NCBI RefSeq assembly: GCF_019443285.1
Contig: NZ_CP080327.1
Span: 1,116,001 to 1,180,000 of the forward strand
Reading direction: 5' to 3'
Length of the DNA stretch: 64,000 bases
DNA from: Aquisediminimonas profunda
Lineage (GTDB): Bacteria; Pseudomonadota; Alphaproteobacteria; Sphingomonadales; Sphingomonadaceae
Shown: positions 26,400 through 35,783 of the stretch, piece after piece
How positions within the stretch are numbered: position 1 is the first letter of the stretch
Layout: each line of letters starts with the position of its first letter
The notes under the pieces: model-generated
Seen by the model: the letters and a program-made list of their open reading frames with translations, nothing else
Database searches by the model: none
Told to the model about the DNA's origin: nothing
Made by a program: the position numbers and the translations under genes

Positions 26400-28145
26400 T
26401 TACATCTCCTCGGCTGCCGTCACACCCATGATTGACAACCCGTTAGCGATAATCTGCCCGATTGCCGATGCCATGAATAGCCGGGCGCGTGTCAAATCGG
26501 GACGGTCCACAATCAAAATGCGTCGGTCAGGCCTATCATTGCCCAGATTCCAATGGGCATGAAAGGCGGCCGCCAGATCATAGAGGTAAAAGGCAATCCG
26601 GTGGGGCTCGTGGCTTATCGCGGCAGCGGTTACAATTCGGGGGAATTGTGCAGCCAGTCTCGCAAGGGCCAGATCCTCGGCATCAAGCAGACTGAGATCT
26701 GCCTCTCCCGAAATGCCAGCTTCGGCAACCTTGCGTTTCAGCGATGCGATCCGGGCATGGGCATATTGCACATAAAAGACCGGATTGTCCTTTGACGCTT
26801 CAACCACCTTGGCAAAGTCGAAGTCCATCTGTGCATCGGCCTTGCGCGTCAGCATCGTGAAACGGACTACATCCTTGCCGACTTCGCGGACCACGTCGGC
26901 AAGGGTCACGAAATTGCCTGCGCGCTTGGACATCTTGATCGGCTCACCGCCGCGCAGCAGCCTGACCATCTGGACAAGCTTCACATCGAATTCGACCCGG
27001 TTGTCCGTCAGGGCAGCGACGGCAGCCTTGATCCGCTTGACGGTTCCCGCATGGTCGGCACCCCAGATGTCGATCAGCATGTCGGCCTTTTCGGCCTTCT
27101 GGAAATGATAGGCCATGTCGGCACCGAAGTAGGTCCAGCTGCCATCCGACTTGCGGATCGGCCGGTCCTGATCGTCGCCGAACTGGGTCGACCGGAACAG
27201 GGGAAGCATCACAGGCTCCCAGTCTTCCGGCGTCTCTCCCTTGGGGGCTTCCAGCATGCCGTCATAAACCAGATCGCGCGCGCGCAGCGTGGCTTCCGCC
27301 GCTTCGGGCTTTTTCGCCTTTTGTACTGCAGCTTCGGACGCAAACAGGTCATGATGGATGCCAAGCAGCGCAAGGTCGGCCCGGATAAGGTCGAGCATCG
27401 CGGCCACGGCCGTTTCGCGAAACAGGTCCAGCCATTCGCTTTCGGGCTTGCCGACGAACCGGTCGCCATGATCATGGGCCAGTTTCTGCCCGACCGGGAT
27501 CAGATAGTCTCCCGGATAAAGGCCTTCGGGGATCTCGCCGACGGCCTCACCGAGCGCTTCCCGATATCGCAAGTGCACGGACCGCGCGAGGACATCGACC
27601 TGACCGCCTGCGTCGTTGACATAATATTCGCGCGTGACGGCGAAGCCCGCAAATTCGAGGACCGATGCCAGCGCATCGCCGACCACCGCACCGCGGCAAT
27701 GCCCCATGTGCATCGGGCCGGTCGGATTGGCTGAAACATATTCGACATTGACCCGCTTACCCGTACCCAATGTCGAGCGCCCATAGGCTTGTCCCAGTGC
27801 GACGATTTCCTCGAGCTCATTGCGCCAGCTCGCTTCGACGAGCTTCAGGTTGATAAAACCGGGCCCGGCTATGTCGGCGGAGGCGACTTCGTCAAGCGAG
27901 CCCAGCTTGGCAACAAGCAGTGCAGCCAATGCGCGCGGATTTGTGCCTGCTCCCTTGGCCAGCACCATGGCGGCATTGGTTGCCAGATCGCCATGGGAAG
28001 GATCGCGGGGCGGCTCTACAGTGACTGCGGCACGTGACACGCCCGCCGTCAATGCGCCTTCGGCTTCCAACGCGTCGAGCGCGGCATCGAGATGGTTGGC
28101 AAAACGGGCGTAAAGGGTCACATTCGGACTTTCGAAGACGTGCAC
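26400..28145 (-). CDS. argS: Arginyl-tRNA synthetase
   Basis: Class I synthetase, 581 aa. It has the HIGH-like motif in VSANPTGPMHMGHCRGAVVGD, the N-terminal Add1 domain, and a C-terminal DALR anticodon-binding domain (YVQYAHARIASL). The KMSK-like loop is IKMSKRAGNFVTL. First gene of an argS-SPOR pair. Confidence 0.97.
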   Translation of the reverse strand: MHVFESPNVTLYARFANHLDAALDALEAEGALTAGVSRAAVTVEPPRDPSHGDLATNAAMVLAKGAGTNPRALAALLVAKLGSLDEVASADIAGPGFINLKLVEASWRNELEEIVALGQAYGRSTLGTGKRVNVEYVSANPTGPMHMGHCRGAVVGDALASVLEFAGFAVTREYYVNDAGGQVDVLARSVHLRYREALGEAVGEIPEGLYPGDYLIPVGQKLAHDHGDRFVGKPESEWLDLFRETAVAAMLDLIRADLALLGIHHDLFASEAAVQKAKKPEAAEATLRARDLVYDGMLEAPKGETPEDWEPVMLPLFRSTQFGDDQDRPIRKSDGSWTYFGADMAYHFQKAEKADMLIDIWGADHAGTVKRIKAAVAALTDNRVEFDVKLVQMVRLLRGGEPIKMSKRAGNFVTLADVVREVGKDVVRFTMLTRKADAQMDFDFAKVVEASKDNPVFYVQYAHARIASLKRKVAEAGISGEADLSLLDAEDLALARLAAQFPRIVTAAAISHEPHRIAFYLYDLAAAFHAHWNLGNDRPDRRILIVDRPDLTRARLFMASAIGQIIANGLSIMGVTAAEEM

Positions 28146-28159
28146 GATTTCAGGCGAAT

Positions 28160-28186
28160 GGCGCCCTTATCCTATCGAGGGGCGCC
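28160..28186. terminator. Inverted repeat between argS and the NAD(P)-binding gene
   Basis: GGCGCCC (28160-28166) and GGGCGCC (28180-28186) are a perfect 7-base inverted repeat in the 66-base gap upstream of argS and downstream of the oxidoreductase gene. It may terminate the latter. Confidence 0.4.
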
Positions 28187-28211
28187 GGTGCAACACGTGC
28201 TCATCCTCAAC

Positions 28212-28862
28212 TCAGCGATTCCCGATCAGGCCCAGCATGTCGCGGTTCTCAAGAATGCGGGTGTCATTGCCTTCCCGGCCAATGCACGCGGCCATTGCAG
28301 CTGCCACACTCTCTGCGGCGATAGAGCGATACTGATCGAAAACGTGCGGGGTCAGCAGGTCAGTAAAGGGGCTGATGGCCATCATGAAGGACTCTCCGGG
28401 GCGCGAGGCACCCGGGCGATGTCCGCGCAAAAGGCCGGGACGAAAGATGTCGATCCTCTCGAACCCGATCGACTGAACAGCGGCCTCCGCTTCACCCTTG
28501 GTCCGCAGATAGAAATTCCGCGTGGCGGGATTTGCACCGACCGAACTGACCATGAGGAAATGTCGGGCCCCGGCTGCCTTTGCGGCTGCAGCAAAGGCGG
28601 ACACAGCGTCGCGATCTACGGCCTGGAAGGCCGCCTGTGATCCCGCCACCCGAATTGTCGTGCCAAGACAGCAGATTGCTGCATCATAGGTCGATTGGCT
28701 GACAAGCTTTGGCCAGTCTTCCATCGGGCCTATCCTTTGCACAGCCCGTGCCGGTGCATCAGCGACCAGCCGCCGCCCGACCAAAGACAGGTCGTGATCG
28801 CCGAGCTTTTGGACAAGGAGCCCGCCGACGAGCCCGGTTGCTCCTGTCATCACGATCCGCAT
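28212..28862 (-). CDS. NAD(P)-binding oxidoreductase, atypical SDR
   Basis: A 216-aa Rossmann-fold protein of the atypical short-chain dehydrogenase (HTATIP2/NAD(P)H-binding) type: nucleotide motif TGATGLVGGLL at residues 6-16 and the later stretch HFLMVSSVGANPATRNFYLRTKGEAE, which holds the Ser and the YxxxK-like site (Y-L-R-T-K). Substrate unknown. It is transcribed on its own, with the ispE operon terminator upstream. Confidence 0.82.
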   Translation of the reverse strand: MRIVMTGATGLVGGLLVQKLGDHDLSLVGRRLVADAPARAVQRIGPMEDWPKLVSQSTYDAAICCLGTTIRVAGSQAAFQAVDRDAVSAFAAAAKAAGARHFLMVSSVGANPATRNFYLRTKGEAEAAVQSIGFERIDIFRPGLLRGHRPGASRPGESFMMAISPFTDLLTPHVFDQYRSIAAESVAAAMAACIGREGNDTRILENRDMLGLIGNR

Positions 28863-28939
28863 TGCCCAAACCTCCCGATCTTTCGAGGCGTGATAGACCA
28901 GTGAAGATCAAGAGCAAGGCATCGCGGCAGGAAAGGGAT

Positions 28940-28968
28940 GGGGCGGCAAGCTCTGGACTTGCCGCCCC
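28940..28968 (-). terminator. Strong hairpin after ispE
   Basis: GGGGCGGCAAG and CTTGCCGCCCC form a perfect 11-base stem with a 7-base loop, about 160 bases after the ispE stop codon. The minus-strand tail is ATCCCTTTC. A separate perfect palindrome GTGCCAA-T-TTGGCAC lies at 29104-29118, only 8 bases after ispE. Confidence 0.6.
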
Positions 28969-29125
28969 TTCATGGCGCGCATCAGCCAATGCGGGCCATG
29001 GGCGGACGATGCGCGCGGCGCATGACCCGTCGCGTCTGTCGACGCAACGACCATGCCAAGCCCAGATTTCCGCCAAACATGTCGAAAGTCACAGGCGAAT
29101 GTCGTGCCAATTTGGCACACGTGGG

Positions 29126-29944
29126 TCACCTGATCCGGCTCGCCATGTGCCAGAAGGGGATTGTTCCGGCAGCAGAATCGCGGGCTTCGGGACTGTCGAA
29201 AAGCGCAAAGCAACTTGCGCCTGACCCGGACATGCGGACGAAATTTGCACCGGCTTGAGCTTCAAGGAGCGTGAGGAGTCCGCTGATTTCAGGCACGATA
29301 GCACTGGCTGATGCCGTCAGGTCATTTCGACCTGCGCGCCACTGGGCGGGGATGAGTGGCCCCCTATCGCGCTGATCCCAGCCAGCAAAGACCGGCCCGG
29401 TTGCAAGCGCAATGCCGGGATTTGCGAGCAGCAGGGGCGTGCCACTCAGCGTGGCATCGTCAAACGGAATAAGGGCATCGCCACGACCCCGCCCAAAGCA
29501 GGTCTGGCTCAGCACGCATGCCGGCACATCGGCGCCGAGCGATTGCGCCACCTGCATGATTTCCGGGGCGTCAGCGTTAATCCGCCAGAGCCGGGCCAAC
29601 AGCCGCAAGGCGGCAGCCGCATCGGCTGAGCCGCCACCAAGCCCGGCAGCGACCGGCAAATGCTTTACAAGATGGAGGGCCGCACCCCGTGCGGTGCCCG
29701 TCGCAGCCTTGAGGGCATGTGCTGCACGCAGAACAAGATTGTCTGCGTCCGGGCCCAGCGAACCGACCAGCGGACCTGAGATCGTCAGGGAAATATCATC
29801 TGCCTCTCTGCCATCGATCCGGTCTCCATGTTCGGCAAAGGCGAAAAGCGTCTCGAGTTCGTGATAGCCGTCTGGTCTGCGCGCCCGGACATGAAGGGCC
29901 AGGTTGATCTTGGCGTATGCAGTCTCGGTCAGAGAGTCAGTCAT
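29126..29944 (-). CDS. ispE: 4-diphosphocytidyl-2-C-methyl-D-erythritol kinase
   Basis: GHMP-family kinase of the non-mevalonate isoprenoid pathway; it phosphorylates CDP-methylerythritol. The 272-aa protein has the opening AYAKINLALHVRARRPDGYHELET and the ATP-binding motif PVAAGLGGGSADAAAALR. Its ATG overlaps the stop codon of the TPR gene by 4 bases (29941-29944), so it is the last gene of an ETF-QO/TPR/ispE operon. Confidence 0.96.
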   Translation of the reverse strand: MTDSLTETAYAKINLALHVRARRPDGYHELETLFAFAEHGDRIDGREADDISLTISGPLVGSLGPDADNLVLRAAHALKAATGTARGAALHLVKHLPVAAGLGGGSADAAAALRLLARLWRINADAPEIMQVAQSLGADVPACVLSQTCFGRGRGDALIPFDDATLSGTPLLLANPGIALATGPVFAGWDQRDRGPLIPAQWRAGRNDLTASASAIVPEISGLLTLLEAQAGANFVRMSGSGASCFALFDSPEARDSAAGTIPFWHMASRIR

Positions 29945-31581
29945 TTGGTGCGTGCAGGCAGACCATTGGCAATCTTGTCTTCTATGCGCTTGATGTCATC
30001 TGCACCTTCGGACTGGACCAGCGCTGCGCGCCAGGCATATCGCGCATCGACGCGCCGGCCTGCCGCCCAATAGGCGTCTCCCAGATGCTCCCCGACAGCG
30101 GCTTCGGTCGGGTCTGCCGCCACTGCGCGTTCGAGCAAGGGAATGGAATCGTCAGGCTGGCCGCGCAGGTAGAAGGCCCATCCCAGTGAATCCGTGATCG
30201 CTGCACTGTCCGGGCGGAGGGCGCTGGCTTTTGCAATCAGCCGCGTCGCTTCTGCAAGATCGTCGCCATGTTCAAGCATCGCATAGCCAAGATGGTTGAG
30301 AGCATCGGGCTCTTCTGGGGCGGCAGCAACCGCGCTTTGCAGTACAGGTTTGGCCTCGGCCCATTGTCCGGCCTGATCGAGCGCGCCCCCGTAAAGCAGA
30401 AGCAGGTTCCAGGGCGCATTGCTGCCAGCCAGCCGAATGGCCTCGCGATAAGCCGCGGCGGCCTCACGGGGCTTTTGCAACTTGGTGAGAACGCCGCCCA
30501 GCCGTGCATGATCATACAGGTCGGCATCAGGGCGGTTCACGGCCTCCTGCGCTAGAGTCAGGGCTTCCAGGTTTCGGTCGACACGGCCCAGGGCGCCAAT
30601 CCTGATGTCACGGACCAAGGCTCCGTAGAGCGGTGCAACGCCGTCCAGAACGGTCAGAGCCTCAACAGTGCGGCCATTGTTGGCGAGCGCCTGAGCCAAT
30701 GTCATGCGGATTGCATCATTGTCGGGTGCTGTGAAGCTGGCAATGCGCGCGAATGTCAGTGAAGCACTGGATCCAGTGTCTCGCAACAGATCGCTTGCAA
30801 TCCGGGCGATCAGAAAGGCCGTCCCTGCGGTCGGGCTGTCGATTGCTCCGGGCAGCGGCTTGCCGCTTTCGACAAGGGCCCTTGCCGCCTGCATTGTGCT
30901 GCTGTCGTCAACGAGCAACTCGAGCGCCTTGGCGCGCTCCTTGAGCGCGACCAAGCGGGCAGCGACCGCAAGTCTCAGGATCAAGCCGCGTCCATCCGGG
31001 CGAGTCAGCGCCTTGGCTGCCGTCAGGCCGTCGTCGACCTGCTTGCGGGCAAGCAGGATCAGGGGTTGCTGTTCGCGCAGGTAGGTTGAACCAAGGCCGT
31101 CGCGCGGCTGGCGCGCGGCGCTGGTCAAAGTACTTGCATCGCGCGCGGCCAGATCCGTCCAGATGCGCAGGGCTGGTATCAGGAAATCGAACCCGCCTGA
31201 CTCCTCCAGCTTGTCCACCATGAGCCGCGCGCCGCGCCAATCACCTTTGGACAAGCTTTCGCCAATGAGCAGGAGGCGAGCATCTTGGGGGAGCTTTTGC
31301 TGGGCATCGAGCGCGTGTGCCGCCCGAAGCGCGAGCGACCTGTCTCCGGCTTCAATCGCTTCACGATAGGCGCGCATGGCAATCCGGTCATTGTCGGGCG
31401 CGCCGCTGAGAGCCAGGGCATAGGCTTGGGCAGCGGCTGCCCCCTTCTCTTGCCCTTCAAGCATCCGGGCCGCGACATAATCTGCCAACGGAGATGACGC
31501 ATCGGGTTTGGCCGCCGCCGGTGCAGACCACAGGGCAAGCGCGAAAGCCGCGACGCTACATGTTCGGATAATTGGGGCCAC
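29941..31581 (-). CDS. Exported TPR-repeat protein
   Basis: A 546-aa protein with a signal peptide (ending APAAAKP near residue 25) followed by tetratricopeptide repeats, clearest in the last 200 residues (for example ALNHLGYAMLEHGDDLAEATRLI and SLGWAFYLRGQPDDSIPLLERAV). It is probably a periplasmic protein-protein scaffold of unknown role. It overlaps ispE by 4 bases at the end and the ETF-QO gene by 26 bases at the start, an arrangement also found in other sphingomonads. Confidence 0.86.
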   Translation of the reverse strand: MAPIIRTCSVAAFALALWSAPAAAKPDASSPLADYVAARMLEGQEKGAAAAQAYALALSGAPDNDRIAMRAYREAIEAGDRSLALRAAHALDAQQKLPQDARLLLIGESLSKGDWRGARLMVDKLEESGGFDFLIPALRIWTDLAARDASTLTSAARQPRDGLGSTYLREQQPLILLARKQVDDGLTAAKALTRPDGRGLILRLAVAARLVALKERAKALELLVDDSSTMQAARALVESGKPLPGAIDSPTAGTAFLIARIASDLLRDTGSSASLTFARIASFTAPDNDAIRMTLAQALANNGRTVEALTVLDGVAPLYGALVRDIRIGALGRVDRNLEALTLAQEAVNRPDADLYDHARLGGVLTKLQKPREAAAAYREAIRLAGSNAPWNLLLLYGGALDQAGQWAEAKPVLQSAVAAAPEEPDALNHLGYAMLEHGDDLAEATRLIAKASALRPDSAAITDSLGWAFYLRGQPDDSIPLLERAVAADPTEAAVGEHLGDAYWAAGRRVDARYAWRAALVQSEGADDIKRIEDKIANGLPARTK

Positions 31582-33196
31582 CGCCGCCCTCCGGCGTTAC
31601 CCAGTTGATATTCTGGGTCGGGTCCTTGATGTCGCACGTCTTGCAATGGACGCAATTCTGCGCGTTGATCTGGAGTTTGGGGTTGCCCTCTTCGCGCCCG
31701 ACGATTTCATAGACACCGGCCGGGCAATAGCGTTGTTCAGGCGCATCATAGAGTGGCAAGTTGATGCTGATCGGCACCTCCGGATCGCGCAGCTGGAGGT
31801 GTACCGGCTGGTCTTCCTCATGATTGGTGTTCGACAGGAAAACCGAGGATAGGCGGTCGAAACTGATGACGCCGTCAGGCTTGGGATACGCAATCGGTGC
31901 ATAGAGATCCTTGCGCCCGATCGTGCCATTATCCGGGTGATGCTTCATCGAAATCGGCAGCCCGATCTTCAGCGTGCGCATCCACATGTCGATGCCGCCC
32001 AGGATTGTGCCGTAATCGCCGCCAAACTTGGCAATTGCCGGTTCCGCATTCTGGACGAGTTTCAGTTCCTTGGCGATCCAGCTATCGTTGACCGCTGGCT
32101 GGTAATCGACAAGCTCATCTCCTGAGCGTCCGGCACCGAGGGCCGCGACAATGCTCTCTGCTGCAAGCATGCCCGATTTCATTGCAGTATGGCTGCCCTT
32201 GATGCGGGGCACATTCACGAAGCCCGCCGAACAGCCAACCAGAGCGCCGCCGGGGAAGGCAAGCTTCGGCACCGACTGCCAGCCACCTTCATTGATTGCT
32301 CGCGCGCCATAGGACACGCGCCGTCCGCCCTCGAGGATCGCGCGGATCTCGGGATGCTGCTTCCAGCGCTGGAATTCCTCGAACGGGAAAAGGTGCGGAT
32401 TGGCATAATCGAGCGCGACCACGAAGCCCAAGGCAACCTGGTTGTTCGCCTGATGATAGAGGAACCCGCCGCCCCAGGCGTCCGAGAGCGGCCAGCCCTG
32501 CGTGTGGATGACACGGCCCGGAACATGTTTCTCCGGGTCAATGTCCCAAAGTTCCTTCATGCCGATGCCGTAGACCTGTGGCTGGCAATCGGCCTCCAGG
32601 TTGAACTTGTGCTTGAGCTGCTTCGTCAGGTGTCCTCGCGCGCCTTCGGCAAAGAGCGTATATTTGGCAAGGAGTTCCATCCCTGGTTGATAATCGGGCT
32701 TGCGGCTGCCGTCCCGCGCGATGCCCATGTCTCCTGTGGCAACGCCGCGCACTGAACCCTTGTCATCATAAAGGATTTCGGCGGCCGGAAAGCCGGGGAA
32801 TATCTCGACCCCGAGGTTTTCCGCCTGTCCGGCAAGCCAGCGGCACAGATTGCCCAGACTGCCGGTATAGTTGCCATGATTGCTCATGAGTGGGGGCATG
32901 AACGCGTGTGGAAGTGCAAATTTGCGCTTTGACGTCAGCACCCAGTGCCAATTGTCGGTGACCTTGGTTTCGGCCATCGGGCATCCCTGCTCGCGCCAAT
33001 CGGGAATCAGTTCGTTCAGTGCCTTCGGATCGACGACTGCTCCAGACAGAATGTGCGCGCCAACCTCGGATCCCTTTTCAAGGATGCAGACCGAGACTTC
33101 GGGGTTCAGCTGCTTCAGCCGAATGGACGCGGCAAGGCCGGCCGGTCCGCCGCCGACAATGACGACATCATATTCCATCGATTCGCGTTCACTCAT
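31556..33196 (-). CDS. etfD: Electron-transfer flavoprotein-ubiquinone oxidoreductase
   Basis: Membrane-associated flavo-iron-sulfur enzyme that passes electrons from ETF (fed by acyl-CoA and other dehydrogenases) to ubiquinone. The 546-aa protein has an N-terminal FAD motif (DVVIVGGGPAGLAASIRL), the ubiquinone-binding core, and a C-terminal 4Fe-4S ferredoxin-like site (NCVHCKTCDIKDPTQNINW). First gene of the operon with the TPR protein and ispE. Its role connects fatty-acid-type oxidation to respiration. Confidence 0.96.
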   Translation of the reverse strand: MSERESMEYDVVIVGGGPAGLAASIRLKQLNPEVSVCILEKGSEVGAHILSGAVVDPKALNELIPDWREQGCPMAETKVTDNWHWVLTSKRKFALPHAFMPPLMSNHGNYTGSLGNLCRWLAGQAENLGVEIFPGFPAAEILYDDKGSVRGVATGDMGIARDGSRKPDYQPGMELLAKYTLFAEGARGHLTKQLKHKFNLEADCQPQVYGIGMKELWDIDPEKHVPGRVIHTQGWPLSDAWGGGFLYHQANNQVALGFVVALDYANPHLFPFEEFQRWKQHPEIRAILEGGRRVSYGARAINEGGWQSVPKLAFPGGALVGCSAGFVNVPRIKGSHTAMKSGMLAAESIVAALGAGRSGDELVDYQPAVNDSWIAKELKLVQNAEPAIAKFGGDYGTILGGIDMWMRTLKIGLPISMKHHPDNGTIGRKDLYAPIAYPKPDGVISFDRLSSVFLSNTNHEEDQPVHLQLRDPEVPISINLPLYDAPEQRYCPAGVYEIVGREEGNPKLQINAQNCVHCKTCDIKDPTQNINWVTPEGGGGPNYPNM

Positions 33197-33318
33197 TGCC
33201 CGTTCCCCAATTTCCCTTTTTGCTCAATTGCTTCACTCACCGCACTCGCAGACCGGTTGGCCAGTTAGCGCGTTCAGTCGCGTTGACCAATACGCCAAGA
33301 ATCCCTCTATCTATCGGC

Positions 33319-34044
33319 ATGGCAGATATCGCAACGGTGATTCCAGCGGCACAAGCGGCAAGCCTTCTCGGCTGGTGGCACGAAATGGGTGTCGATACGC
33401 TTGTCGATGAGGCTCCGGTTGCCTGGCTCGACCGCAGTCGGGCGCGCACGCCACAGGGACCGACCGCTTCAGCGCCTGTTGAATTCCGCATGCCCGGAAC
33501 GCTTCCTGCATTCGCCCGCTGGCTTCATCAGAGCCCCGATATTCCCGAAGCAGGTCCGCCGGCGCGGCGGATTGCGGTTTCCGGAAACCCCGCGGCTTCG
33601 CTGATGGTGATGGTGGACATGCCCGAACTGGGGGACCCCGACGCCGGCTACCTGCTCTCCGGGGACGTCGGCGAATTGTTCGACCGCATGCTGGCGGCGC
33701 TGCATCTTGATCGCGATTCCGTCTATCTGGCAGCGCTTTGTCCAGGCCGCATCCCGACGGGGCTGGTACCCCCCGCATGTGAGCCGCGTCTTGCGGAAAT
33801 CGCCCGTCATCACATTGCGCTTGCAGGCCCCAGACAGCTCTGGCTGATGGGAAGTGCGGTGAGCCGTGCGATTCTGGGGATGGATCTCCAGCAGGCCCGT
33901 GGAACTTTGCATGAAATTAACCACGAGAATGGCAGTGTCGAAGTGGTGGTGAGCTTCTCGCCGCGCTTCCTGCTCCAGAGCCCCCGCCGCAAGGCGGATG
34001 CCTGGGCAGACATGCAAATGCTGATCAAGGGAACCCAGGCGTGA
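33319..34044 (+). CDS. Uracil-DNA glycosylase superfamily protein, degenerate
   Basis: A 241-aa protein with the fold-level signature of family 4/5-type uracil-DNA glycosylases in the C-terminal two-thirds: LLSGDVGELFDRMLAALHLDRDSVYLAALCPGRIPTG and the C-terminal FSPRFLLQSPRRKADAWADM. The first catalytic motif (GExPG in the family) reads VDMPELGD near residues 99-106, and the Fe-S cysteines of family 4 are absent. It may therefore not be an active glycosylase. The ATG at 33319 is used; an upstream frame is not coding. Its last bases overlap the GTG start of the lytic transglycosylase. Confidence 0.7.
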   Translation: MADIATVIPAAQAASLLGWWHEMGVDTLVDEAPVAWLDRSRARTPQGPTASAPVEFRMPGTLPAFARWLHQSPDIPEAGPPARRIAVSGNPAASLMVMVDMPELGDPDAGYLLSGDVGELFDRMLAALHLDRDSVYLAALCPGRIPTGLVPPACEPRLAEIARHHIALAGPRQLWLMGSAVSRAILGMDLQQARGTLHEINHENGSVEVVVSFSPRFLLQSPRRKADAWADMQMLIKGTQA

Positions 34045-35783
34045 TCTTCAAATTCTCGTTCGCTGCTTCTGCAATGCTGGCGATGGCGGTAGCTGCGCCG
34101 GCGCTGGCAGCCAGCGACGGAGAGGCTTCGTTTGCGACAGTGCGAACATCGTACGCCGCGCAACTGGGCCCGCACGCCCGCGAGAAATATCGCGAAATTT
34201 TTGCGGCGATTCATGCTGGCGAATGGGCTGATGCCGCAGCCAAGCTGGACGCCATGCCCGAAGGGCCGCTGCACGCCGTGGCGCGGGCCGAACTTTATCT
34301 GGCAAAGGGCAGCCCAAAGGTGTCCGGCGAAGCGCTTGCTGCTCTTGCCGAAAAAGCCCCTGAATTGCCGCAGGCCCAAGCGCTTGAGCGCCTTGCCCTG
34401 TCGCGCGGCGTTGCCACGGTAACAGACCTGCCGACCGCCAAGGAGTTGCGCTGGCTTGGCTCAGCGCCGCGTCGCGGCAAAGTTGCCGGGTCGGCGGCAC
34501 GCGCCAGTGCAATGTCGGCGCGTCTCGTGCCCCTGCTGAAGGGTGATCGCCCCAATGAAGCCGAAGGCATCCTTATTGAAATGACGCCCGGGCTCGATCC
34601 GGAGACGCTCACCGAATGGCAGCAGCGAATTGCCTGGTCCTATTACCTGACGGGCGATGATGTTTCAGCCCGTCGGCTCGCAGCCACGGCCCGCGCGGGT
34701 TATGGCGATTGGGCCGCGCAGGCAGACTGGGTTGCCGGGCTTGCTGCCTGGCGCCAGCAGGATTGGTCGGCGGCACGTGAAGCCTTTGCGAGTGTGGCGG
34801 CCCGGTCCAGCGACCAGGAAATGGTCTCAGCGGGATATTTCTGGGCGGCGCGCGCCGACATGGCGGGCGGCCATCCGGAACGGGTGACGGCCCAACTCAA
34901 GGCAGCGTCTGCCAATTCCGAGACCTTTTATGGTCTTCTCGCCCTCAATCGATTGGGACTGACTATTCGCCCGGTCGATCAGTCGTCGCTTGGCAATGTC
35001 GAAGCGCGGCCCAATGTTCGTGCGGCGCTGGCTCTTGCCGAAATCGGCGAAATGGACTTGGCGGACCAGTTGATCCGTTATCAGGCGCGCATCGGCAATC
35101 CTCGGGATCATGCCAGCCTTGCAGCCATTGCTGGCCGCATGGACCTGCCCGCAACGCAGCTCTGGCTCGCACACAATGGCCCAGCCGGTGCGCAAACCGC
35201 AACGAGCGCGCGCTATCCGGCTCCACAGGGCTGGCAGCCGGTTGGTGGCTGGCGTGTCGACAAGGCACTGGTCTTTGCCCATGCCCTTCAGGAATCCCAG
35301 TTCCGCACGACGGTGACGAGCCCGGCCGGTGCACGCGGGCTTATGCAGGTCATGCCCGGAACGGCTGCAATGCTCGCCCGTCGCAAGGGTGAAGCCTCTG
35401 TTGGTCCACTCACCGATCCGTCGGTCAATCTCGAATATGGGCAGAGCTTCATCGAGATGATCCGCGACATGAGCGAAACAGGGGGACTGCTGCCCAAGGT
35501 CATCGCCGCCTATAATGCGGGACCTCAGCCCGTCGGCGCGTGGAACGCGCGGATGCGGGATAATGACGATCCCCTGCTGTACATCGAGTCCATCCCTTAT
35601 TGGGAAACCCGGTCCTATGTGACGATCGTGCTGCGCAATTACTGGATGTACCAGATGCAAGCCGGTACGCCCGCGAAGAGTCTTGCAGCGCTTTCGCAAG
35701 GGCTTTGGCCGCGCTTTCCCGGTCTACCCGGTGCCACAGCGGTCCGGCTGAACGCTTCCGGCGGGCTTGCCAGTGCCGATTGA
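34041..35783 (+). CDS. Soluble lytic murein transglycosylase (SLT)
   Basis: A 580-aa periplasmic enzyme that cleaves peptidoglycan to 1,6-anhydro products. It begins with a GTG at 34041 (GTGA overlap with the preceding gene) and a signal peptide ending PALAAS. The long helical superhelix domain is followed by the catalytic SLT domain with ALQESQFRTTVTSPAGARGLMQVMPGTA (catalytic Glu in QESQF) and AAYNAGPQPV. Overlaps on both sides point to one operon with the UDG-like and MoaB genes. Confidence 0.94.
   Translation: MIFKFSFAASAMLAMAVAAPALAASDGEASFATVRTSYAAQLGPHAREKYREIFAAIHAGEWADAAAKLDAMPEGPLHAVARAELYLAKGSPKVSGEALAALAEKAPELPQAQALERLALSRGVATVTDLPTAKELRWLGSAPRRGKVAGSAARASAMSARLVPLLKGDRPNEAEGILIEMTPGLDPETLTEWQQRIAWSYYLTGDDVSARRLAATARAGYGDWAAQADWVAGLAAWRQQDWSAAREAFASVAARSSDQEMVSAGYFWAARADMAGGHPERVTAQLKAASANSETFYGLLALNRLGLTIRPVDQSSLGNVEARPNVRAALALAEIGEMDLADQLIRYQARIGNPRDHASLAAIAGRMDLPATQLWLAHNGPAGAQTATSARYPAPQGWQPVGGWRVDKALVFAHALQESQFRTTVTSPAGARGLMQVMPGTAAMLARRKGEASVGPLTDPSVNLEYGQSFIEMIRDMSETGGLLPKVIAAYNAGPQPVGAWNARMRDNDDPLLYIESIPYWETRSYVTIVLRNYWMYQMQAGTPAKSLAALSQGLWPRFPGLPGATAVRLNASGGLASAD

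Noticed and set aside
29104-29125. TTGGCAC followed by ACGTGGG as a sigma-54 promoter
   Set aside because: The -12 element (TTGCW) is absent at the needed spacing.
28908-29213. 101-codon frame between ispE and the oxidoreductase
   Set aside because: Partly overlaps ispE in another frame and contains the strong hairpin; no start context or domain.
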